Below are positions 5,619-11,493 of a stretch of DNA of 11,493 nt, piece by piece; within the stretch, counting starts at the first letter, position 1, and each line of letters begins with the position of its first letter. The notes beneath the pieces were generated by a model. It made no database searches and was not told the origin of the DNA. It saw only the letters and a program-made list of their open reading frames with translations. This DNA comes from Armatimonadota bacterium (GTDB lineage Bacteria; Actinomycetota; Acidimicrobiia; Spongiisociales; UBA5794): assembly GCA_008501565.1 (NCBI GenBank), contig QQUL01000249.1, forward strand, positions 1-11,493, in the 5' to 3' direction. Position numbers and translations under genes: made by a program.

Positions 5619-6795
5619 GCACCAACAGAATTGAGATGATCAATCCGGCGCCCAGGGCTGAAACCGTGGTGGCGAGACCGAAGCGGTCGATCATGGCGGC
5701 CCCCACGATGAAGCCGGTGATCGAGCCCAGAATCCCGATGTTTGTGATCCATCCTCCCGCGGTTGCTCGCAACCTCGTCGGGAACAGCTCGGCACGCTGC
5801 GACGCGATGGAGGGGGCAAGCATTGTTGCCCCGAACGTGGCCACGAAGATCGAAGCGGCGAGGAACCAGCCGCTGTCGATGAGATAGAACCCGACCCCGC
5901 CGATGAGCCCAAGCGCGAGTGCAGCAGCAGATGTCGGTCGCCGACCAACCCTGTCGGCAAGGCGACCCCCGACGAGGAGTCCGACGGTTCCAACACCCGA
6001 GAACACGATGAGCAGGAATCGAGCAGCTCCGGTGTCCCACGACAAGCCGTTGATCAAGCGCTCGAGCACGAAGTCAAACGCTGGGCTCGAAAAGGCGGCG
6101 ACGAAGAAACTGACACCAGCGATTGGCCAGAAGTGTTTTCCCAAGCCCATTCCGAGGGCCTTCCGGAATGGGAAAGGCGGTGCTGGGACGAATGCACGGG
6201 ACTCGGGCAGGTAGCGATTGAGAATCGGAAACGCGAGGAGCCCCAACGACGCTATTCCGAACAAGATCCTCCACGCATTGTCCGCTCCCTGTGCGATCGG
6301 AAGGAGAACGAGTCCGAAGCCGACGCCCATGGAGCCCGCCAGCCCGTACAAACCGAGGGCGAACGCCCGTGAACCCGGAGGGACCTCCTCGGCAATGAGA
6401 ACGATGGAGATGGCCGCAATCGCCACCACTCCGATGCGTACCAGCGACTGGGAGATTGCGTAGGCGGCCAGCGATGGAACGAACGCGGTGAGTGCGCTTG
6501 CGAGACAGACAAGGGCGAACGCGCCGAGGAGCGGCTTCCGTCTTCCGGAACGATCGGCGATCATCGTCAGGACGACCCCGAGCAGGGATACAGCACGTAC
6601 ACCAGCGAACATGGCGCTCATCTGGCCCTCGGTCAGTGCAAGCGAAGTTCGTGCAAAGGGGAGCGTGTGGGGCATCTGACTGCCCGCGTATCCGGCGACG
6701 AAGCCGATGATTGCGGTGAGAAAGATGATCCGCCGTGCAGCTGGCGGGATACCCGGCTTGGGTGAAGTCTGTTGTCCGTAGGCGGACCCGGTCAT
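5524..6795 (-). CDS. Major facilitator superfamily (MFS) transporter
   Basis: A 423-aa protein with about 12 hydrophobic helices, the standard MFS size. Motif A appears in both halves at the loop between helices 2 and 3 and between 8 and 9: DRSGRRKP (81-88) and LADRVGRRP (279-287). The second half has ELFPTRLRATA (336-346), and the end of the fold has LPETKG (395-400), as in sugar/organic-acid porters of the Sugar_tr-like branch. A matching LPESR (196-200) closes the first half. Transport would be proton-coupled uptake or export of a small solute; the sequence does not say which. The start is the ATG at 6795. I see no clear Shine-Dalgarno sequence, and the upstream region carries GTCAAC-type sequences and a large hairpin. 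The last 30 or so residues, after the fold is complete, are encoded opposite the end of the MATE gene. Confidence 0.9.
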   Translation of the reverse strand: MTGSAYGQQTSPKPGIPPAARRIIFLTAIIGFVAGYAGSQMPHTLPFARTSLALTEGQMSAMFAGVRAVSLLGVVLTMIADRSGRRKPLLGAFALVCLASALTAFVPSLAAYAISQSLVRIGVVAIAAISIVLIAEEVPPGSRAFALGLYGLAGSMGVGFGLVLLPIAQGADNAWRILFGIASLGLLAFPILNRYLPESRAFVPAPPFPFRKALGMGLGKHFWPIAGVSFFVAAFSSPAFDFVLERLINGLSWDTGAARFLLIVFSGVGTVGLLVGGRLADRVGRRPTSAAALALGLIGGVGFYLIDSGWFLAASIFVATFGATMLAPSIASQRAELFPTRLRATAGGWITNIGILGSITGFIVGAAMIDRFGLATTVSALGAGLIISILLVLKLPETKGMDLVRKKAGRADANQRGQQTGHR

Positions 6796-6851
6796 GACGA
6801 TGTCAACTATCCATGAGAGAGGGGATGCGAGCGGAGGTTAGCGAGGGGTTC

Positions 6852-6900
6852 TCCCATTCCGGTGGCATCCGAGGGATGCCGCCATACCAACGGAGTGGGA
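6852..6900. other. Two-tier inverted-repeat structure in the MFS/ccdA divergent region
   Basis: GGTGGCATCC (6861-6870) pairs with GGATGCCGCC (6874-6883) around a 3-nt loop GAG, with one G-T pair. An outer stem is formed by TCCCATTCC (6852-6860) and GGAGTGGGA (6892-6900), also with one G-T pair, leaving a single-sided bulge of about 8 nt. Together they make a long hairpin in the 160-bp gap between two divergent genes. There is no T tract, so it is not an intrinsic terminator. It could be an operator, a structured leader of either gene, or a small repeat element. Confidence 0.5.
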
Positions 6901-6907
6901 ACATTCT

Positions 6908-6926
6908 GTCAACCCCTACCGTTGAC
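6908..6926. promoter_or_regulatory. Operator-like inverted repeat upstream of ccdA
   Basis: GTCAAC (6908-6913) and GTTGAC (6921-6926) form a perfect inverted repeat with a 7-nt spacer, and the right half overlaps a -35-like TTGACT (6922-6927). A further TGTCAAC occurs at 6801-6807, just before the MFS start. This is compatible with a transcription factor site controlling one or both divergent genes, but 6-bp half-sites may arise by chance. Confidence 0.3.
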
Positions 6927-6955
6927 TCTGCAGGATCGACGACGTCAGGCAAACG

Positions 6956-7702
6956 GTGGAAGTTTCAGTCTTTGCAGCACTGCTCGCTGGCGCGGCTTCA
7001 TTCTTGTCACCTTGTGTACTCCCGTTGCTTCCGGGATACATCTCGCTGATGTCCGGATACGACATGGCGGAAATCGCAGAGGGCAGCGTCTCGACGAAGC
7101 GCGTCGTCTTGCGCACTTTGCTGTTCGTCCTCGGATTTACGATTGTGTTCGTTTCCCTTGGCGCGACTGCAACGAGCCTGTCGTCATTCCTGAACAACTC
7201 GATCTTCACCACGCTGGCTGGCTGGCTGATCATCGCCATGGGGGTGTTCATCGCCGTAACGGCGATCTGGACGCCGGCATTCCTGATGCCGCTCATGAAG
7301 GATCGGAGGATGGAGTCAACAAAGGCCGCGAAGATGGGGTGGTTCGGTGCCCCCGTGATGGGTGCGGCATTTGCGTTCGGCTGGACACCTTGTATCGGCC
7401 CATTTCTGGCTTCTGCGCTTGCGCTCGGGGCGAACACCGACACCGTCGGGCAGGGCATGATCGTGCTGTTCTTCTACAGCCTGGGACTCGGGATACCGTT
7501 CCTTTTGACGTCGCTGCTTCTCACCAAGGCGTTCTCGGCATTCGACTGGGTGAAAAAGTACCTCACCCAGATCACGGTTGCCTCGGGACTCCTTCTTGTG
7601 TTCTTCGGTTGGCTGTTGGTGTCTGGCAACATCGTCCAACTTTCTGCATGGTTCTCTGATCTGTTGATCAACCTCGGCCTCGAAGGCCTCGCGGAAGTTT
7701 GA
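6956..7702 (+). CDS. ccdA: CcdA/DsbD-type transmembrane thiol-disulfide electron carrier
   Basis: A 248-aa membrane protein with about six helices, the normal length for CcdA. The family moves reducing electrons from cytoplasmic thioredoxin across the membrane to extracytoplasmic thiol proteins, for cytochrome c maturation or disulfide reduction. The two redox cysteines are present in the expected settings: SPCVLPLLPGY (C20, helix 1) and GWTPCIGPF (C146, helix 4). The GTG at 6956 is the only usable start, because a stop codon lies a little upstream in the same frame and the next in-frame start would remove helix 1 with C20. The Shine-Dalgarno sequence is poor. No ResB, ResC, TlpA-like thioredoxin or cytochrome gene lies next to it, so the partner must be encoded elsewhere. 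It is followed after 17 bp by the heptamer repeat region before trpE. Confidence 0.93.
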   Translation: MEVSVFAALLAGAASFLSPCVLPLLPGYISLMSGYDMAEIAEGSVSTKRVVLRTLLFVLGFTIVFVSLGATATSLSSFLNNSIFTTLAGWLIIAMGVFIAVTAIWTPAFLMPLMKDRRMESTKAAKMGWFGAPVMGAAFAFGWTPCIGPFLASALALGANTDTVGQGMIVLFFYSLGLGIPFLLTSLLLTKAFSAFDWVKKYLTQITVASGLLLVFFGWLLVSGNIVQLSAWFSDLLINLGLEGLAEV

Positions 7703-7719
7703 GTAGCTCGCTCCGCTCG

Positions 7720-7807
7720 CGGCTTACAGCTATCAGCTATCAGCTTTCAGCTCGTGCCTTCCGAGGTTTCTTGGCTGTAAGCGGTGAGCTGTAAGCCGTA
7801 AGCTCTT
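7720..7807. repeat. Inverted pair of heptanucleotide arrays upstream of trpE
   Basis: Left arm (7721-7755) in 7-nt units: GGCTTAC, AGCTATC, AGCTATC, AGCTTTC, AGCTCGT. Right arm (7773-7807): GGCTGTA, AGCGGTG, AGCTGTA, AGCCGTA, AGCTCTT. The arms are opposite in orientation. CGGCTTACAGCT (7720-7731) is the exact reverse complement of 7787-7798, so the region can form a large hairpin or cruciform with a stem broken by mismatches. Segment 7735-7752 is the exact reverse complement of the copy after trpE (9308-9325). The array fills most of the 111-bp gap between ccdA and trpE, and may act as a terminator for ccdA, a repeat-type mobile relic, or a recombination substrate. A TAAGCT inside it (7799-7804) is a possible -10 box for trpE, 9 nt before the ATG. 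Confidence 0.85.
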
Positions 7808-7813
7808 TGCTCC

Positions 7814-9313
7814 ATGCGACCCAACGTCAGCCTCGATCAGTTCATTGAGCTTGCCAATCGATATCCGGTTGTTCCGGTCGCGATTGAGGTGCTCGGCGAC
7901 ATGCACACGCCAGTGTCGGTCTTCGACCGCCTCGTCGGTGAATCCGACGGCTTCCTACTCGAATCCGTCGAAGGCGGCGAACGCTGGGGACGGTGGTCGT
8001 TTGTCGGTTGGGATCCGGCATTCACGGTCTCGAGTATCGATGGGGTTTCGTCGGTCGATGACGAGCGCATCGATCTCGTAGACGGTGACCCCCTCGCGGT
8101 TGTCGAGGATCTCACGAATCGGTTCAGGATTCCGTCCGAGGCCGAATTGAATCTGGCTGGTCCCACACCGCCGCTGCACACCGGTGCGGTTGGATTCCTC
8201 GCCTACGACGTGGCTCGGTACATCGAGAAGCTTGAGAATCGGCCAACCGACGATCGTGATCTTCCCGAGTCGCTGTGGCAGTTCGCCGGCGGAATAGCGG
8301 CGTTTGACCGGCTACGCGACACGATCACACTGATCCGCAACGTCTTCGTGTCGGGTGACGCGGAGGACGAGTACCGGACTGCCTTGGCGTCCCTCACTGA
8401 CGCCGCGGACCGGCTTTCGACCAGCTCTGCCACTGCGGTTGGTGCCAGACCACAATTCACGTCGGTTGCACCGGCAGTTGCCAACATGACTCGAGCCGAA
8501 TTCGAGACAGGCGTCGCAAGGGCGATCGAACACATTGTTGCCGGAGACGCATTCCAAATCGTTCCTTCGATTCGCTTTGAAGTCGACTTCTCCGGTGACG
8601 CCTTCGCCGTCTACCGCGCCCTTCGGCTTGTGAACCCGTCGCCATTCATGTTCCTGGTCCGAAGCGGGGATGTTTCCGTTGTCGGATCGTCACCCGAACT
8701 GATGTCCCGGGTCCGCGACGGTGTGGTGTTCTCGCGTCCCATTGCCGGAACCAGACCGAGGGGGACCACCGACGAGGAGGACGCACGGCTGGAAGCCGAA
8801 CTCCTCGCGGATCCGAAGGAGCGAGCCGAGCACGTGATGCTGATAGACCTGGCACGCAACGATCTCGGTCGAGTCTGTGAGTTCGGCACAGTCACGGTTG
8901 ACGATCTCATGGTGATCGAGCGCTACAGCCATGTGATGCACATCGTGTCGGGTGTCTCGGGGAATCTCCGGGCTGGATTGGGACCCATCGATGTTCTTCG
9001 CGCGACGTTTCCACATGGAACGGTGTCTGGCGCCCCGAAGGTTCGGGCCATGGAGATCATCGATGAACTCGAACCCACGGCAAGGGGTCCGTACGCCGGC
9101 GCCGTTGGATATGTGGACTTCTCGGGAACGCTTGATACTGCGATTGGGCTCAGGACATGTGTCATCAAAGGGAACAAGGCATGGGTACAAGCCGGCGCCG
9201 GTGTCGTCGTTGACTCCGATCCCGCAGCTGAGTACGACGAGTGTGTCGCCAAAGCCAGCGCTGTTCTGACCGCAATCGCGGCTGCCGACAACGATCTGAC
9301 GGTGCAAAGCTGA
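7814..9313 (+). CDS. trpE: Anthranilate synthase component I
   Basis: TrpE converts chorismate to anthranilate, the first committed step of tryptophan synthesis, using ammonia from the TrpG glutaminase. The 499-aa length is typical. The N-terminal domain has LLES (48-51) followed by GERWGRWSFVG, the site that binds tryptophan for feedback inhibition. The chorismate-binding domain has PSPFMF (275-280), PIAGTRPRG (309-317), the ERAEHVMLIDLARNDLGRV region that follows, and HGTVSGAPK (401-409). Alanine in PIAGT marks TrpE; the related aminodeoxychorismate synthase PabB usually has lysine there. No Shine-Dalgarno sequence precedes the ATG, and I find no leader peptide rich in Trp codons or attenuator-like structure, so control is probably by feedback or at promoter level. 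No trpG, trpD or trpC is adjacent. The gene is flanked on both sides by heptamer repeats, and its stop codon lies inside the downstream copy. Confidence 0.96.
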   Translation: MRPNVSLDQFIELANRYPVVPVAIEVLGDMHTPVSVFDRLVGESDGFLLESVEGGERWGRWSFVGWDPAFTVSSIDGVSSVDDERIDLVDGDPLAVVEDLTNRFRIPSEAELNLAGPTPPLHTGAVGFLAYDVARYIEKLENRPTDDRDLPESLWQFAGGIAAFDRLRDTITLIRNVFVSGDAEDEYRTALASLTDAADRLSTSSATAVGARPQFTSVAPAVANMTRAEFETGVARAIEHIVAGDAFQIVPSIRFEVDFSGDAFAVYRALRLVNPSPFMFLVRSGDVSVVGSSPELMSRVRDGVVFSRPIAGTRPRGTTDEEDARLEAELLADPKERAEHVMLIDLARNDLGRVCEFGTVTVDDLMVIERYSHVMHIVSGVSGNLRAGLGPIDVLRATFPHGTVSGAPKVRAMEIIDELEPTARGPYAGAVGYVDFSGTLDTAIGLRTCVIKGNKAWVQAGAGVVVDSDPAAEYDECVAKASAVLTAIAAADNDLTVQS

Positions 9314-9325
9314 AAGCTGATAGCT
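9308..9325. repeat. Heptamer repeat copy overlapping the trpE stop codon
   Basis: AGCTGAAAGCTGATAGCT is two and a half units of the AGCTGAW heptamer. It is the exact reverse complement of 7735-7752 upstream of trpE, giving a perfect 18-bp inverted pair that encloses the whole gene. The trpE stop codon (9311-9313) is supplied by the repeat. Confidence 0.85.
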
Positions 9326-9355
9326 CCTCTTCACACTTCTCTTACATCAGAGACG

Positions 9356-9383
9356 TACTGTGGGACGGCAGAATCGACGGAGG
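9356..9383 (+). promoter_or_regulatory. -10-like box and strong Shine-Dalgarno for the response regulator gene
   Basis: TACTGT (9356-9361) is a candidate -10 box for the two-component pair; no good -35 box is seen at the usual distance. GGAGG (9379-9383) lies 5 nt before the TTG at 9389 and fixes that unusual start codon. This is the strongest ribosome-binding site in the window. Confidence 0.5.
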
Positions 9384-9388
9384 TTTCA

Positions 9389-10060
9389 TTGTCGGGTGGC
9401 GCGGTGCTTCTCATTGAGGATCATGACGAGATCGCGGATCTCCTGCGGCTCTACCTGGAGCAGGAGGGGTTCACGCTGATCCACGCTGTCTCTGGTGAAG
9501 AAGGGCTCGAACGCATGCGGGAGCGTGCACCACGTGCTGTCCTGCTTGACCTCGGATTGCCGGGGATGGACGGTGTGGTCGTCTGTCGTGAGATCCGCAA
9601 GCAATCTGACGTACCGATCCTGATGCTGACGGCACGGGATTCAGAAACGGACACCATCATCGGGCTTGAGGTCGGCGCGGATGACTATGTCACCAAACCG
9701 TTCTCGCCGAGAGAGGTCGTCGCTCGTCTGCTCGCGGTGTTGCGAAGGGCCGAAGAGCGACCGATCACGGCAAAGGTGAGAACAGTGGGTGGGTGCTCCA
9801 TCGACGCGGGCCGGAGGGAGGTCGTGACAGGGGACGGGACGAAGATCCGCCCGACCGCTCGGGAGTTCGATCTCCTGTGGTATCTCGCTGAACATGTCGG
9901 ACTTGTTCTTTCACGATCCCAGATACTCGAAGCAGTCTGGGGATACGACTACTTCGGTGAGACACGCACCGTTGACGTCCACATCAGGCAGATTCGCAAG
10001 AAGATCCCGGAGATCGCCATTGAAACGGTGTGGGGTGTCGGCTATCGGATCGATCACTGA
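9389..10060 (+). CDS. OmpR/PhoB-family response regulator
   Basis: A 223-aa transcription factor with a receiver domain (about 5-120) and a winged-helix DNA-binding domain (about 130-220). The receiver has the acidic pair E10-D11, the phosphorylation site D54 in LLDLGLPGMDG, the switch threonine T81 and the conserved lysine K103 in TKPFSPRE. The output domain has the OmpR-type pattern RPTAREFDLLWYLAEH, then VWGYDYFGETRTVDVHI and the C-terminal VWGVGYRID. The TTG start at 9389 is preferred because GGAGG lies 5 nt upstream; starting at the later GTG (codon 6) would cut into the first beta strand. Its stop codon overlaps the ATG of the sensor kinase by one base, so the pair is co-transcribed and probably translationally coupled. 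The stimulus and target genes cannot be told from this window, and the proximity to trpE need not mean a link. Confidence 0.95.
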   Translation: MSGGAVLLIEDHDEIADLLRLYLEQEGFTLIHAVSGEEGLERMRERAPRAVLLDLGLPGMDGVVVCREIRKQSDVPILMLTARDSETDTIIGLEVGADDYVTKPFSPREVVARLLAVLRRAEERPITAKVRTVGGCSIDAGRREVVTGDGTKIRPTAREFDLLWYLAEHVGLVLSRSQILEAVWGYDYFGETRTVDVHIRQIRKKIPEIAIETVWGVGYRIDH

Positions 10061-11457
10061 TGCAACGCCGGATCATTGTCGCGACAGCGTTGGTCGCCGC
10101 CATCACGCTCCTGATCGGTTTCGCCGCCGTCGTTGTCATACGACGCGGCATCGCCATTCGGGCAGAACAGGAGCTGCGACGACAAGCGGCCGTCACCGCT
10201 GCACAGATCGAGGAGGATCTCGAAAGCGTCGGCTTCCGTCCGGGAGCGAATCCGGGCGACGCAGTCGCACGCTACCGGAATGTGCTCGAGCGGTCGCTCA
10301 ATCGGGCGGGGAGCCTTGGCGGACACGATCGGGTGGAGGGGACGATCTCGGTTGGCGAACGCCAAGTGCCGATCACCCAACCACTTGTGCTGATTCCACT
10401 CCTCCCAGCCGGAGCAGGTGACGGCGATGTCGTCACCGTGGAAGTGGATGGCGAACAGATGCTGGTTGCCGTCGAGGTTCTTGAAGGGCAGCGATCGACT
10501 CTGACCATCGCGATCGGTCGATCGCAACCCTTGCTTCCGGCGGCGGTCGTAACCATTCCGGTCGCACTCGCCGTCGGTGTCGGAGCAGTCCTCACCGTTG
10601 CTCTCGGAATCTGGTTTGCGAGGTCACTGTCGCGTCGGCTCCACCAACTCGAAACGGTTGCCGAGGCTGTAGGAGACGGAAACCTCGACGTGCGTGCCGA
10701 GGTCGAGGGCACCGACGAGATCGCGTCCGTTGCTGAGGCGTTCAACTCGATGACCAGCCAGTTGCATTCGATGCGTAATCGTGAACGCGATTTCCTGATG
10801 TCGGTGAGCCACGACCTGCGAACTCCCTTGACGACGATCCGAGGGTACGCAGAGGCGCTCGATGCCGGCGACATCGCATCGGAAGATCTGCCCAAAGTCG
10901 CCGGCGTCCTGAACACCCAGGCAGATCAGCTTTCGCGTCTGGTGGAGGACCTGATGCTCCTCGGCAGACTCGAGGCGCACCAATACACGCTGCGGCCAGA
11001 ATCCGTCGACCTATCCGCGCTCGTCACCGGGGTTGCCGACGGTTTCGCACCTCAGGCCGCCGCCTGTGCCGTTTCGTTGTCCGTCGATGCAGGCGACGCC
11101 GGCGAACGGGTTGTTGACCCAGACCGGATCGTCCAGGTGCTGGCGAACCTGATCGAAAATGCTCTCCGTTACACACCCGAGATGGGGGCGATCACCGTGG
11201 CTGTCACGGAAGACCACCTGGGTTTCGCCGTCGATGTTCACAACACGGGCCCCGGCATCGCTGAACGAGACCTCCCTCGGGTCTTCGACAGGCTGTATGT
11301 GGCGGAGCGGTACCGGGCTTTGCGGCCGTCAGGCTCAGGTCTCGGCCTCGCCATCGTCTCCGAGCTCACGATGGCAATGGGCGGTACTGTCACCTGCGAG
11401 AGTGACATTGCATCAGGGACGACTTTTCGAGTCACCTTTCCGGCCGGGCGCGGCTGA
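10060..11457 (+). CDS. Sensor histidine kinase, HAMP-HisKA-HATPase_c type
   Basis: A 465-aa membrane kinase that should phosphorylate the response regulator encoded just upstream. A first transmembrane helix (about 5-27) is followed by an extracytoplasmic region of about 130 residues (28-157) with no family I recognise, then a second helix (about 161-186). The HAMP linker follows (about 187-238, with EVEGTDEIASVAEAFNSM). The HisKA motif SVSHDLRTPLTTIRGYAEAL carries the phospho-accepting H251. The ATPase domain has the N box NLIENALRY (363-371), the G1 box DVHNTGPGI (392-400), an F-box-like DRLY, and the G2 box GSGLG (425-429). All catalytic motifs are intact. The ATG at 10060 overlaps the regulator's TGA; an in-frame GTG at 10030 would add ten residues inside the upstream gene and is less likely. 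Confidence 0.95.
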   Translation: MQRRIIVATALVAAITLLIGFAAVVVIRRGIAIRAEQELRRQAAVTAAQIEEDLESVGFRPGANPGDAVARYRNVLERSLNRAGSLGGHDRVEGTISVGERQVPITQPLVLIPLLPAGAGDGDVVTVEVDGEQMLVAVEVLEGQRSTLTIAIGRSQPLLPAAVVTIPVALAVGVGAVLTVALGIWFARSLSRRLHQLETVAEAVGDGNLDVRAEVEGTDEIASVAEAFNSMTSQLHSMRNRERDFLMSVSHDLRTPLTTIRGYAEALDAGDIASEDLPKVAGVLNTQADQLSRLVEDLMLLGRLEAHQYTLRPESVDLSALVTGVADGFAPQAAACAVSLSVDAGDAGERVVDPDRIVQVLANLIENALRYTPEMGAITVAVTEDHLGFAVDVHNTGPGIAERDLPRVFDRLYVAERYRALRPSGSGLGLAIVSELTMAMGGTVTCESDIASGTTFRVTFPAGRG

Positions 11458-11464
11458 GTGGGGA

Positions 11465-11470
11465 TAGCAT
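11465..11470 (+). promoter_or_regulatory. -10-like box for the gene entering at the right edge (leaderless arrangement)
   Basis: TAGCAT ends 6 nt before the GTG at 11477, the same spacing as at four other starts in the window. It lies 7 nt after the histidine kinase stop codon, so the next gene probably has its own transcript start. Confidence 0.42.
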
Positions 11471-11476
11471 GGAACC

Positions 11477-11493
11477 GTGCTTTCCAAGATTCT
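11477..11493 (+). CDS. Start of a further gene (only five codons visible)
   Basis: GTG CTT TCC AAG ATT reads MLSKI before the window ends. The start is supported by a -10-like TAGCAT at 6 nt. SecA proteins of actinobacteria often begin with MLSK(I/L)LR, so the preprotein translocase ATPase is one possibility, but five residues cannot establish this and I give no symbol. Confidence 0.4.

Noticed and set aside
6852..6900. Intrinsic terminator for the MFS gene or ccdA
   Set aside because: The hairpin lies upstream of both divergent genes and has no T tract on either strand.
6862..7659. 265-codon plus-strand frame over ccdA
   Set aside because: It is out of frame with ccdA, whose redox motifs and helices are clear; the alternative product is Arg/His/Cys-rich and unlike any family.
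7703..7813. Trp attenuator or T-box upstream of trpE
   Set aside because: There is no short frame rich in TGG codons, no T-box core sequence and no T tract; the structure present is explained by the heptamer arrays.
8690..9334. 214-codon minus-strand frame opposite trpE
   Set aside because: A shadow of trpE, whose catalytic motifs run through the same bases; no start signal and no motif.
7814..11457. A trpE plus two-component regulatory operon sensing tryptophan
   Set aside because: The regulator has its own -10-like box and strong ribosome site after a 75-bp gap with a repeat, and the sensor domain has no recognisable ligand fold, so proximity alone does not support a link.

Overview
The window is high-GC chromosomal DNA, densely coded on both strands, from a bacterium that is most likely an actinomycete. 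An Acidimicrobiia-like lineage is my best guess. The grounds are an actinobacterial-type ArsA/Get3-like ATPase, a double-domain ThyX-family protein, NTG start codons, and several start codons placed exactly where a -10 box (TANNNT) would begin leaderless transcription. No 16S rRNA or other decisive marker is present, so the taxonomy is inference. I see no integrase, transposase, phage gene, CRISPR array, tRNA or rRNA. This looks like ordinary core genome, with a few unusual proteins and unusual intergenic DNA.

Layout. (1) Bases 1-677, minus: 5' part of an ArsA-family ATPase that runs off the left edge, divergent from a 70-aa protein of unknown function (764-976, plus). (2) 1006-2658, minus: a 550-aa protein made of two ThyX modules, divergent from a small two-helix membrane protein (2750-3013, plus). 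(3) 3038-3490, minus: a PaaI-type hotdog thioesterase, divergent from a plus-strand pair of endonuclease III (nth) and a DinF-type MATE exporter, whose reading frames overlap by one base. (4) 5524-6795, minus: an MFS transporter whose 3' end overlaps the MATE gene by 95 bp, tail to tail. (5) 6956-7702, plus: a CcdA/DsbD-type thiol-electron carrier in the membrane. (6) 7814-9313, plus: trpE, flanked by arrays of a 7-nt repeat. (7) 9389-11457, plus: an OmpR-type response regulator and its sensor kinase, overlapping by one base. (8) 11477 to the right edge: the first codons of another gene.

How the genes work together. Only two pairs have clear functional or transcriptional coupling: nth with the MATE gene, and the response regulator with the histidine kinase. 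The rest are single genes of housekeeping or transport type. trpE has no trpG, trpD or trpC beside it, and ccdA has no cytochrome c maturation partner beside it.

Points of most interest: the complementary loss of ThyX signature residues in the two halves of the double-domain protein; heptanucleotide repeat arrays around trpE (with a perfect 18-bp inverted pair, one copy covering the trpE stop codon) and upstream of nth; and five start codons preceded by TANNNT at exactly 6 nt, which suggests widespread leaderless transcription. I did not find a convincing new multi-gene defence or biosynthetic system here.
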